DNA of 18,143 nucleotides, from assembly GCA_036676355.1 (NCBI GenBank), contig JAKFDA010000062.1, forward strand, positions 1 to 18,143, in the 5' to 3' direction. The stretch comes from ZC4RG42 sp036676355 (GTDB taxonomy: Bacteria; Pseudomonadota; Gammaproteobacteria; Burkholderiales; SG8-39). Both the position numbers and the translations under genes were made by a program. The notes below the pieces were generated by a model that saw nothing but the letters and a program-made list of their open reading frames with translations, was not told the DNA's origin and ran no database searches. Below, piece by piece: positions 1 through 5,722 of the stretch. The stretch's first letter is position 1; every line of letters begins with the position of its first letter.

Positions 1-767
1 TCGAGGGTGCGTTCAGTGAGCATGCTGCGCATTTGCGTGAGATCGCTGTTCGGCTGCGCTTCGAGGGTGACCGAGGCGTCGCCGCCCAGCTGCCGCCATT
101 CCGCGACGAACGCTTCACGGGTGCGGCGCGATAGCGGCGTCGGTATGCCGACGATGCCGATGCGACGCAAGCCATCCCTGAACGCGCGCTGCGCCAGCAT
201 GCGCGCTTCATCTTCGACGGATAGTCCGAAGGCATACAGGCCGGACGGCAGGGGCACATTCGCCGCGGGCTGATTCAATGTCAGCGTCGGGACCATGACC
301 AGGCCGCTCGACGCGATGGCCGATACGCCGCTGCGCGTCATCGGACCCACGACCACGGCGGCGCCTTGCGGCAGCAGTTCGGCGTAGATCTGATAGATTC
401 CTTCGGGACTCGCATCCGTCGCATGCACTTCGACAGGCAGGCGACCGGGGCGCTGTTGCGAGGCCGCCTCGGCGCCGCGCACGAAGGCGTCCGCGACCGC
501 GCGAAAATCGGGCGACTGCAACGGCAACAGCAAGGCCATGAACGGCGCGCGCCGCGTGACGCCGGGCATCGGCAAGGGCGGCGTCACGATGCCCACTTCA
601 GGTTCCTCTGGTTGTTCGACGCCGGGCGCGGGCATTTGCGGCGCAGGCGTTGTCACGGGCGCCGGTGCACGCGTCGGTGTTGCAGGCGGCATGGGGGCAC
701 AGGACAATGCCAAGCTTGCTGCAATCAGCGCAGCGCAAAGAGAGCGGATCAGTCGATGAGCGGGCAC
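1..767 (-). CDS. lpoA: LpoA/LppC-family penicillin-binding protein activator (partial, C-terminus beyond window)
   Basis: I translated this leftward gene by hand; it stays open for about 255 codons and runs off the left edge. The N-terminus has a charged start, a hydrophobic stretch and a candidate lipobox ending in Ala-Leu-Ser-Cys (Cys near residue 23). A Pro/Ala/Thr-rich linker follows, then a periplasmic-binding-protein-like fold with stretches such as FMALLLPLQSPDF and AAVVVGPMTRSGV. LpoA is an outer-membrane lipoprotein that reaches through the periplasm to stimulate the bifunctional peptidoglycan synthase PBP1A. The divergent arrangement with rsmI matches the yraM(lpoA)/yraL(rsmI) neighbourhood of E. 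coli, which supports the call. The start is taken as GTG at 767 because no in-frame ATG precedes the signal peptide. No strong ribosome binding site is visible, so the start is tentative. The lipobox is not ideal at -3. Confidence 0.8.
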   Translation of the reverse strand, partial: MPAHRLIRSLCAALIAASLALSCAPMPPATPTRAPAPVTTPAPQMPAPGVEQPEEPEVGIVTPPLPMPGVTRRAPFMALLLPLQSPDFRAVADAFVRGAEAASQQRPGRLPVEVHATDASPEGIYQIYAELLPQGAAVVVGPMTRSGVSAIASSGLVMVPTLTLNQPAANVPLPSGLYAFGLSVEDEARMLAQRAFRDGLRRIGIVGIPTPLSRRTREAFVAEWRQLGGDASVTLEAQPNSDLTQMRSMLTERTL

Positions 768-1622
768 GCGGAGGAACTCGTGGATAAGGAGCGCGTTGCA
801 TTATATGTGGTGGCCACCCCGATCGGTAATCTGGGAGACATCACGCTGCGTGCGCTCGATACGCTGCGTGCCGTCGACCTTGTGTACGCGGAAGACACGC
901 GCAACAGCGGCACGTTGCTCGCGCACCACGGCATTCAGGCAACGCTCAACCCGCTGCACGAACACAACGAGGCACGCGCCGCGCAGGATGTGCTGCATGC
1001 GCTGCAGACAGGTTTGTCGGTAGCGCTGATCAGCGACGCCGGCACGCCGGCGATCTCCGATCCGGGCGCGCGCGTGGTGGCCGAAGTGCGGCAGGCCGGC
1101 TATCGCGTCGTGCCCATTCCGGGACCGAATGCCGCGATTGCGGCGCTTTCCGCATCGGGTGTCGAAGGGCCGTTTTTATTCATCGGCTTTTTGCCGCCGA
1201 AGGCGGGCGCGCGTCGAAAGGCGCTGGAGGCGTGGCGCGATCTGACGCATACCCTGGTGTTTTACGAAGCGCCGCATCGCGTGCTCGAATGTGTGGACGA
1301 TCTGCTCGCGGTGTTCGGTGCGGCGCGCACGCTGACCATTGCGCGCGAACTGACCAAACTGTTCGAAACGATTCATACCTGCCGGCTGGATGAAGCGCCG
1401 ACCTGGTTCGCCGCGGACGCCAATCGCCTGCGCGGCGAGTTCGTGCTCATCGTCTCCGGCGCGCCGGTGGAGCAGGACGCGGTGCTCGCCGAAGGCGAGC
1501 GCGTGCTGAAATTGCTGCTCGACGAATTGCCGCTCAATAGCGCCGCCAGAATGGCCGCGACCATCACCGGTGCGCGCAAGAACGAACTGTACGAACGCGG
1601 TCTTGCGTTCAAGACCCGATAA
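756..1622 (+). CDS. rsmI: 16S rRNA (cytidine(1402)-2'-O)-methyltransferase RsmI
   Basis: RsmI uses S-adenosylmethionine to 2'-O-methylate C1402 in the decoding centre of 16S rRNA. The 288-residue product matches the family's usual length of about 286. It shows the characteristic N-terminal run VVATPIGNLGDITLRA, then YAEDTR, ISDAGTPAISDPG and the PGPNAAIAALSASG stretch of the tetrapyrrole-methylase-like fold. ATG at 756 is used as the start. GTG at 780, preceded by GGAGGA at 770-775, would give 280 residues and has the better ribosome binding site, so it is a serious alternative. With the ATG start, the 5' end overlaps the divergent lpoA start by 12 bases. pyrC follows after 8 bases, which suggests co-transcription. 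Confidence 0.95.
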   Translation: MSGHAEELVDKERVALYVVATPIGNLGDITLRALDTLRAVDLVYAEDTRNSGTLLAHHGIQATLNPLHEHNEARAAQDVLHALQTGLSVALISDAGTPAISDPGARVVAEVRQAGYRVVPIPGPNAAIAALSASGVEGPFLFIGFLPPKAGARRKALEAWRDLTHTLVFYEAPHRVLECVDDLLAVFGAARTLTIARELTKLFETIHTCRLDEAPTWFAADANRLRGEFVLIVSGAPVEQDAVLAEGERVLKLLLDELPLNSAARMAATITGARKNELYERGLAFKTR

Positions 1623-1630
1623 GGAAGCGC

Positions 1631-2662
1631 ATGCAAAGTTTGACGATTACCCGGCCGGACGACTGGCATCTGCATTTGCGCGACGGCGGCCCGCTGGCGA
1701 GCGTGTTGCCGCACAGCGCGCGGCAGTTCGCGCGCGCCATCATCATGCCGAATCTGAGGCCGCCGGTGACCACGGTCGAACTCGCACAGGCTTATCGCGA
1801 TCGCATTATGAGGGAACTGCCCCAAGGCATGCGCTTCGAACCGCTGATGACGCTCTATCTGACCGACAACACCACAGCGAGCGAAATCGCCAAGGCGAAG
1901 GCGAGCGGCTTTGTCCACGCGGTCAAATACTACCCGGCCGGTGCGACGACCAATTCAGACTCCGGCGTTACCTCGCTCGAACGCGCCTATGAAGCGCTTG
2001 CGGCAATGGAGGCGCACGACGTACCGCTGCTCATGCATGGCGAAGTGACAACGCCCGGTGTCGATATATTCGATCGCGAAAAAGTCTTCATCGATACGGT
2101 GATGACGCGGATCGTGCAGCGCTTCCCCGACCTGCGCATCGTGTTCGAACACATCACGACCAAGGATGCGGCAGACTTCGTGCGCGACAGCGGACCGAAC
2201 ATCGGTGCGACCATTACCGCGCATCATCTGCTGTACAACCGCAACGCGATTTTCCAGGGCGGCATCCGTCCGCATTACTACTGCCTGCCGGTGCTTAAGC
2301 GCGAACGGCATCGCGAGGCGCTGGTCGCCGCAGCGACCGGCAGCAGTAACAAATTCTTTCTCGGCACGGACAGCGCGCCGCATCCGCAGGGCGACAAGGA
2401 AACGGCTTGCGGTTGCGCCGGTTGCTACACCGCGCACGCCGCTCTCGAACTGTATGCCGAAGCCTTCGAAGCAGCCGGCGCGCTGGATCGGCTGGAAACC
2501 TTCGCCAGCTTCAACGGCGCAGACTTTTATCGTTTACCGCGCAACAGCGAACGCATCACGCTGGTGCGAGACGCGTGGCAGGTGCCGTCGCAACTTGCTT
2601 ACGGAACGACCCGACTCGTACCGCTGCGTGCCGGCGAATCGCTGGCCTGGCGCATGCGGTGA
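1631..2662 (+). CDS. pyrC: Dihydroorotase (class II type)
   Basis: PyrC catalyses the reversible cyclisation of N-carbamoyl-L-aspartate to dihydroorotate in pyrimidine synthesis. The 343-residue product is close to E. coli PyrC (about 348). Visible metal-site residues are His13 and His15 in WHLHLRDG, the lysine expected to be carbamylated (Lys99, in HAVKYYPAGATTNSDSG), histidines in LLMHGE and VFEHITT, and the catalytic Asp247 in GTDSAPH. An AAGGAAG ribosome binding site lies directly before the ATG. The gene starts 8 bases after rsmI and ends 3 bases before the DUF3025 gene, so the three are probably one operon. Nothing looks truncated. Confidence 0.97.
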   Translation: MQSLTITRPDDWHLHLRDGGPLASVLPHSARQFARAIIMPNLRPPVTTVELAQAYRDRIMRELPQGMRFEPLMTLYLTDNTTASEIAKAKASGFVHAVKYYPAGATTNSDSGVTSLERAYEALAAMEAHDVPLLMHGEVTTPGVDIFDREKVFIDTVMTRIVQRFPDLRIVFEHITTKDAADFVRDSGPNIGATITAHHLLYNRNAIFQGGIRPHYYCLPVLKRERHREALVAAATGSSNKFFLGTDSAPHPQGDKETACGCAGCYTAHAALELYAEAFEAAGALDRLETFASFNGADFYRLPRNSERITLVRDAWQVPSQLAYGTTRLVPLRAGESLAWRMR

Positions 2663-2665
2663 CCA

Positions 2666-3505
2666 ATGCGTGACGATGGTTGCGGAGCGCGCTGGGATCG
2701 CGCCGCGTTGCTTGCTTCGCCGCTGCTTCACACCGTCCGCCCGCTGATCGAAGCGCTGCCCGCGGAACGCTTCCCCGATTGCGAAGCGCTCAACCTGCTG
2801 GCGCGGCGCGGTGCGCTGATTAACGCGAACGGCAAGCCAGTCCGCTTCGTCCCGCCGCAGGGCGAAGCGAAGGTCGCGGCCTGCGATTACGAGGGCCGCG
2901 CCTATCGTACGGGCGAAGTGCTGACGCGGCCGGACAATTGGCACGACCTGTTCAATGCGCTGGCATGGCTGAGCTTTCCGCGTGCCAAGGCATTGATCAA
3001 TCGGCTGCATATGACGGAACTGGCACGGCAGCATGGCTGCACACGCAACATTGCACGCGATGTCCTGACGCTGTTCGACGAGGGCGGCATGATCGTGGCG
3101 TGCAGCGATCCCGCATTGACCGAACTGCTGCATCAGTTTCAGTGGAAGCGCCTGCTATGGGACCGGCGGGATGACGTCGCCGAGCACATGCGGTTCTTCG
3201 TGTTCGGGCATGCCATTCATGAAAAGGCGCTTGCGCCCTATATCGGCATCACTGCGAAGGCGATCTGCATTGCGGTCGAATCGGACTTCACTACCTTGCC
3301 GGTGACCGACCAACTCGATCTGCTCGACGTTGCGGCGACCGCAGCACTGTCCGAGGCGCGAACGTTGTCAAGCACCGCCATGCTGCAGCCGCTGCCGATA
3401 CTCGGCATTCCGGGATGGACGGCAGAGAATGAACAGCCGTCTTATTACGACGACGTGCGGCATTTTCGTCCTGGCCGGATGCGAGCGCCGTCGAAGTCAA
3501 AATGA
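2666..3505 (+). CDS. DUF3025 domain-containing protein
   Basis: This is a soluble 279-residue protein with no signal peptide or membrane segment. The stretch RPDNWHDLFNALAWLSFPRAKALIN (residues about 90-114) is what I recognise as the DUF3025 family core. Other conserved-looking parts are MRFFVFGHAIHEKAL and the C-terminal PLPILGIPGW. The family has no established biochemical role. In proteobacteria it is often found beside pyrC. The start codon lies 3 bases after the pyrC stop with no separate ribosome binding site, so translation is probably coupled. The gene is followed by several hairpins and an intrinsic terminator that close the rsmI-pyrC operon. The family call is from memory of the motif; no function is proposed. 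Confidence 0.82.
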   Translation: MRDDGCGARWDRAALLASPLLHTVRPLIEALPAERFPDCEALNLLARRGALINANGKPVRFVPPQGEAKVAACDYEGRAYRTGEVLTRPDNWHDLFNALAWLSFPRAKALINRLHMTELARQHGCTRNIARDVLTLFDEGGMIVACSDPALTELLHQFQWKRLLWDRRDDVAEHMRFFVFGHAIHEKALAPYIGITAKAICIAVESDFTTLPVTDQLDLLDVAATAALSEARTLSSTAMLQPLPILGIPGWTAENEQPSYYDDVRHFRPGRMRAPSKSK

Positions 3506-3580
3506 AAGGCCCCGCCATGGGGGCAGGGCCTTGGGCTCGCCCGGGCCGGCGAGCGCCGTTTACGCCGTAAAAAACGGCGC
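3506..3580 (+). repeat. Three consecutive hairpins after the DUF3025 stop codon
   Basis: Three inverted repeats stand head to tail directly after the stop codon. The first pairs AAGGCCC at 3506-3512 with GGGCCTT at 3526-3532. The second pairs GCTCGCC at 3535-3541 with GGCGAGC at 3548-3554. The third pairs GCGCCGTTT at 3553-3561 with AAACGGCGC at 3572-3580. They precede the terminator at 3587-3609. They could act as 3' RNA-stabilising structures or as a multipart terminator. The second and third share two bases. Confidence 0.6.
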
Positions 3581-3586
3581 CTGAAC

Positions 3587-3609
3587 CGGAGCGGCTGCTC
3601 CGTTTCTTT
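3587..3609 (+). terminator. Intrinsic terminator of the rsmI-pyrC-DUF3025 operon
   Basis: CGGAGC at 3587-3592 pairs perfectly with GCTCCG at 3597-3602 around a GGCT loop, followed by TTTCTTT. The T-rich side is on the plus strand, so it terminates the rightward operon. The region 3610-3712 up to the convergent gene holds nothing else I can identify. Confidence 0.75.
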
Positions 3610-3712
3610 ATGGAAACGCCGATGAAGGCGACCAGCCGGACATCGGGCACTCATTCATTCGGCGGGTATATCGACCTACCGCACACCGACGCAATCGAGC
3701 GCGAATTCCCGG

Positions 3713-4225
3713 CTATGGAAAGGCCGGCAGCGTCGGCTCCACCGTTCCGCCCATCGCTTCGGGGTGGCGCCGGAGTATCAGTTCGCGGATCTCATCCACG
3801 CGCGAAGCCGGCGCATCCACCATCAGCAATATCCGCCCCGCTTCGATGTCGCGTTCGAACTGCGTCAGACGCGAATTGGGTACCGACACGCCGATGAGGC
3901 TTGACGCCCAACTGCCGAAGATCGCGCCGACCGCGCAGGTGATCAATACCGTCACAAGCTCCAGCCGTATACCCTCCGGTGGAGTCATGACGATAAACAA
4001 TCCCACCAACAGGCCGCCGACGCCTCCGACCATCATGCCGATCTCGGCACCATGGATGAGGTCGGTTTTCTGCAGGGCATTGGCTTCATGCAGGCTACCT
4101 AGATCGGTGCCGCGTTTCGCGAGCACGTGCAAATGGCGGTCTTCGATGCGCGCGAGAAGCAAATCGTCTACGGTGCGCTCGGTGCTCGCCACGTCGGGGA
4201 GCAGAAAGTAGAGGCGTCGTCTCAT
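3713..4225 (-). CDS. DUF1269-type small membrane protein
   Basis: The product is 170 residues. It starts MRRRLYFLLPD and has an N-terminal soluble part (residues 1-55) with DLLLARIEDRHLHVLAKRGT, which I recognise from the DUF1269 family. Two glycine-rich hydrophobic segments follow, at about 60-82 and 90-112. The C-terminal soluble tail (DEIRELILRRHPEA) resembles an ACT-like/ferredoxin-like strand-helix unit. The function is unknown; relatives are described only as stress-associated or uncharacterised inner-membrane proteins. GGAGAG lies 4 bases before the ATG on the minus strand, which supports the start. The gene is convergent with the DUF3025 operon and divergent from rnpB. Confidence 0.72.
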   Translation of the reverse strand: MRRRLYFLLPDVASTERTVDDLLLARIEDRHLHVLAKRGTDLGSLHEANALQKTDLIHGAEIGMMVGGVGGLLVGLFIVMTPPEGIRLELVTVLITCAVGAIFGSWASSLIGVSVPNSRLTQFERDIEAGRILLMVDAPASRVDEIRELILRRHPEAMGGTVEPTLPAFP

Positions 4226-4255
4226 GGTGCTCTCCAGCGGAATCGTTGCACTTTA

Positions 4256-4284
4256 TTTCTAGGTGGCGCGTACGCCAAAATCAA
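4256..4284 (-). promoter_or_regulatory. Candidate sigma-70 promoter for the DUF1269 gene
   Basis: Read on the minus strand, TTGATT (4284-4279) and TAGAAA (4261-4256) are separated by 17 bases. The predicted transcript start is near 4249, leaving a leader of about 25 bases before the start codon. Each box matches four of six consensus bases. Confidence 0.4.
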
Positions 4285-4360
4285 GTGTCGGGCAGGCAAT
4301 AAAAGTGCCGATCGGATCGCGCAAACGCACCGTTGCGGGAACTTTAGGTCATCGACGCTG

Positions 4361-4372
4361 TATCATGCGCAC
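4361..4372 (+). promoter_or_regulatory. Candidate -10 box and GC-rich discriminator of rnpB
   Basis: TATCAT at 4361-4366 ends six bases before the first base of the RNase P RNA (4373), the expected distance for a -10 box. The intervening GCGCAC is a GC-rich discriminator, as in stable-RNA promoters under growth-rate control. No good -35 box is visible at the right spacing. Confidence 0.45.
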
Positions 4373-4829
4373 GAAGCTGGCCAAACGGCCGCTGGCGGGC
4401 TCGACCCGCCAGAGGAAAGTCGGGACTCCATAGGGAAGGGTGCTGGGTAACGCCCAGACGCCGTGAGGCGAGGAATAGGGCCACAGAGACGAGTCTTTCT
4501 CGACTTGTCGCCGCGCTTTGGCGCGGCGACAAAGTCTCTTCGTAATGGGGTAGAAGGGTGTACGCCCTCTTATCTCGGTACGGCGAGATGCGAAGGGGCC
4601 ATCGCGTAAGCGGTGGTTTCCGCAGAGGGTCATCGCGTAAGCGGTGGCCTTCTCGACGCAGTCGAGAAAGGGTGAAACGCGGTAACCTCCACCCGGAGCA
4701 ACACCAAATAGGCAGGCGTTGATGCGTCCCGCGGAGCCTGCGGGTAGGTGGCTTGAGCCCTGGGGCAACTCAGGGCCCAGATGAATGGCCGTTCACGACA
4801 GAATCCCGCTTATCGGCCAGCTTCACTTT
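4373..4829 (+). ncRNA. rnpB: RNase P RNA (class A), with an enlarged P12 region
   Basis: This is the catalytic RNA that removes 5' leaders from tRNA precursors. The conserved blocks appear in order: GAGGAAAGTC, GACTCCATAGGG, GGTAACGCCCAGACG, CCACAGAGACGAG, GGGTGAAACGCGGTAACC, CTCCACCCGGAGCAA, CCAAATAGGC, GGGTAGGTGGCTTGAGCC and AGATGAATGGC before CACGACAGAATC. Helix P1 is a perfect 10-bp pair between GAAGCTGGCC (4373-4382) and GGCCAGCTTC (4815-4824), which fixes both ends. P3 is a simple 8-bp hairpin, CTGGCGGG with CCCGCCAG. The RNA is about 457 nucleotides, against 377 in E. coli. The extra length lies in P12: CTTTCTCGAC (4495-4504) pairs with GTCGAGAAAG (4661-4670) and encloses 156 nucleotides of further hairpins. 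A T-rich run at 4827-4839 is the likely termination region. The 3' end is accurate only to a few bases. Confidence 0.96.
4600..4647 (+). repeat. Two direct copies of a 17-nt GNRA hairpin inside rnpB P12
   Basis: The 17-mer CATCGCGTAAGCGGTGG occurs at 4600-4616 and identically at 4631-4647, 31 bases apart. Each copy folds into a stem of about 7 bp capped by the GNRA tetraloop GTAA. Both lie in the expanded P12 of the RNase P RNA, beside further hairpins at 4505-4532 (12-bp stem, TTTG loop), 4572-4589 (ATCTCG with CGAGAT) and 4651-4667 (TCTCGAC with GTCGAGA). Confidence 0.85.
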
Positions 4830-4894
4830 CTTTCCTTTTCGTCGGCGCGTTCTCGTGTCTGGCATTTTCCGCCGGTGCACGCGCCCTGCGCGCT

Positions 4895-4910
4895 TGGCAT
4901 ACATGTTGCA
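4895..4910 (+). promoter_or_regulatory. Candidate sigma-54 promoter of nasT
   Basis: TGGCATACATGTTGCA has GG at 4896-4897 and GC at 4908-4909 with exactly 10 bases between, the strict RpoN -24/-12 rule. The TGGCA and TTGC contexts are close to consensus. The predicted start of transcription is about 4921, only 20 bases before the nasT start codon. I see no convincing pair of NtrC sites 80-130 bases upstream, because that stretch is the end of rnpB. An imperfect dyad GCAC-N7-GCGC lies at 4877-4891, very close to the promoter. Confidence 0.65.
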
Positions 4911-4920
4911 AATCCTTGCC

Positions 4921-4932
4921 CCGCATATGCGG
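4921..4932 (+). promoter_or_regulatory. Perfect palindrome at the predicted nasT transcript start, touching the ribosome binding site
   Basis: CCGCATATGCGG is a perfect 12-base palindrome that begins at the predicted +1 of the sigma-54 promoter. Its last two bases are part of the GGAG ribosome binding site (4931-4934) of nasT. It could be a protein operator or a small 5' RNA hairpin (CCGC/GCGG, ATAT loop) that limits translation. Confidence 0.4.
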
Positions 4933-4940
4933 AGACAAGC

Positions 4941-5513
4941 ATGCGGGTTCTGATCGTCGACGAATCAAGCGAGCGCGCGGAAATCCTGCGCCTGGGACTT
5001 GAGCGCGCCAATCATGAAGTGGTGGCCGTGCTGTCGTCCGCACTAAATCTGTTGCAGGCGGTCGAGCGTTTCGCGCCCGACATCATCATCGTCGATACCG
5101 ATTCACCCTCGCGAGATGTGATCGAGCACCTGGTGCTTCTCGGTCGCGATCGGCCGCGTCCCATCGTCATGTTCGCCAATGATGCGCACAGCGAAACCAT
5201 ACGCGAAGCCGTACGCGCGGGAGTCACCGCGTACATCGTGGACGGCCTGGACGTCGAGCGCGTCAAGCCGATCATCGACGTGGCGCTGGCGCGCTTCGAC
5301 AGCTTTGAGCAACTGCGCGGCGAACTGGCCGAAGCCAATCTCAGACTTACCGAACGCAAGCTCGTGGATCGCGCCAAAGGTTTGCTGATGAAAACGCGCG
5401 GCGTTTCGGAAGACGAGGCGTACGCGCAGTTACGCAAACTTGCCATGCGTCGTGGTCAGCGACTGGGCGAAATCGCGCGCAGCGTGATCGACGCTGCGCA
5501 GCTTCTGACTTGA
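4941..5513 (+). CDS. nasT: ANTAR-domain transcription antiterminator NasT
   Basis: This is a 190-residue response-regulator-like protein that should bind nascent leader RNA and prevent termination ahead of nitrate assimilation genes. Residues 1-120 form a receiver-like domain with the Asp7-Glu8 pair and the NasT-typical IIIVDTDSPSRD around Asp52. Residues about 125-185 form the ANTAR domain, containing RKLVDRAKGLLMKTRGVSEDEAY and LRKLAMRRGQRLGEIA. The reading frame is open further upstream, but ATG at 4941 has GGAG 6 bases before it and gives the standard MRVLIVDES start. The likely RNA target lies 110 bases downstream, in the nrtA leader. In other bacteria NasT is held inactive by the nitrate sensor NasS, which is not encoded here. 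A sigma-54 promoter candidate lies at 4895-4910. Confidence 0.93.
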   Translation: MRVLIVDESSERAEILRLGLERANHEVVAVLSSALNLLQAVERFAPDIIIVDTDSPSRDVIEHLVLLGRDRPRPIVMFANDAHSETIREAVRAGVTAYIVDGLDVERVKPIIDVALARFDSFEQLRGELAEANLRLTERKLVDRAKGLLMKTRGVSEDEAYAQLRKLAMRRGQRLGEIARSVIDAAQLLT

Positions 5514-5516
5514 GGT

Positions 5517-5552
5517 GGTGCGAAGCGACGCATCGACGCACTAACGCAGTGC
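5517..5552 (+). promoter_or_regulatory. Candidate NtrC binding sites upstream of nrtA
   Basis: GCACTAACGCAGTGC at 5538-5552 is a perfect dyad (GCACT, 5 bases, AGTGC) that fits the NtrC core GCAC-N7-GTGC. It is centred about 76 bases before the predicted transcript start. A half-site GGTGC at 5517-5521 would be the right half of a second dyad centred 31 bases further upstream, though the left half is poor. The spacing resembles that upstream of nasA and nirB. Confidence 0.5.
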
Positions 5553-5594
5553 GCGCAGTCGGCTGATTCCATCTGCCGGCCCCGATGTATTGCA

Positions 5595-5610
5595 TGGCAT
5601 AGGCTTTGCT
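5595..5610 (+). promoter_or_regulatory. Candidate sigma-54 promoter of nrtABC
   Basis: TGGCATAGGCTTTGCT has GG at 5596-5597 and GC at 5608-5609 with exactly 10 bases between. The predicted +1 is about 5621, four bases before the first ANTAR hairpin begins. That places the whole ANTAR element and terminator at the extreme 5' end of the transcript. The same motif recurs nearly unchanged before nasA and nirB. Confidence 0.8.
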
Positions 5611-5624
5611 GAGACAGGATTGAA

Positions 5625-5663
5625 CGAGGTCAACGGCGGCCTCGATGGAACAAAGGCGTTCCA
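5625..5663 (+). promoter_or_regulatory. ANTAR RNA element: two tandem A1/G4 hexaloop hairpins in the nrtA leader
   Basis: Hairpin P1 pairs CGAGGTC (5625-5631) with GGCCTCG (5638-5644) around the hexaloop AACGGC. Hairpin P2 pairs TGGAAC (5646-5651) with GTTCCA (5658-5663) around the hexaloop AAAGGC. Both loops have A at position 1 and G at position 4, the defining feature of ANTAR-protein targets, and one base separates the hairpins. P2 cannot form together with the terminator at 5652-5695, because its loop and 3' arm are the 5' arm of that terminator. NasT, encoded just upstream, is the obvious ligand. Confidence 0.88.
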
Positions 5664-5695
5664 GAGTCAACGATGACTCTGCGAACGCCTTTTTT
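5652..5695 (+). terminator. Intrinsic terminator of the nrtA leader, alternative to ANTAR hairpin P2
   Basis: AAAGGCGTTC (5652-5661) pairs with GAACGCCTTT (5683-5692). An inner stem, CAGAGTC (5662-5668) with GACTCTG (5675-5681), stacks on top with one unpaired C. Six T residues (5690-5695) follow or overlap the descending arm. The terminator lies between promoter and start codon, so nrtABC expression needs antitermination. The apical loop AACGAT also has A1 and G4. Confidence 0.9.
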
Positions 5696-5722
5696 ATTGG
5701 TGCGGGTGGCTTGAGGAATGAA

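Noticed and set aside
7..273. Plus-strand open frame at the left edge, and the plus-strand extension of rsmI back to 366
   Set aside because: Both are antisense to lpoA, whose minus-strand translation has a lipoprotein signal and a coherent fold. RsmI homology begins only around position 790.
4600..4647. Possible CRISPR-like repeats
   Set aside because: Only two 17-base copies with one short spacer, inside the RNase P RNA and folding as GNRA hairpins. Not a CRISPR array.
4785..4940. Extended nasT reading frame starting inside rnpB
   Set aside because: It overlaps the 3' end of the RNase P RNA and the sigma-54 promoter. The ATG at 4941 has GGAG and gives the normal receiver-domain start.
5645..5722. 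Extended nrtA reading frame starting at ATG 5645
   Set aside because: It would translate through ANTAR hairpin P2 and the intrinsic terminator. ATG 5723 has a proper ribosome binding site and keeps the twin-arginine motif near the N-terminus.
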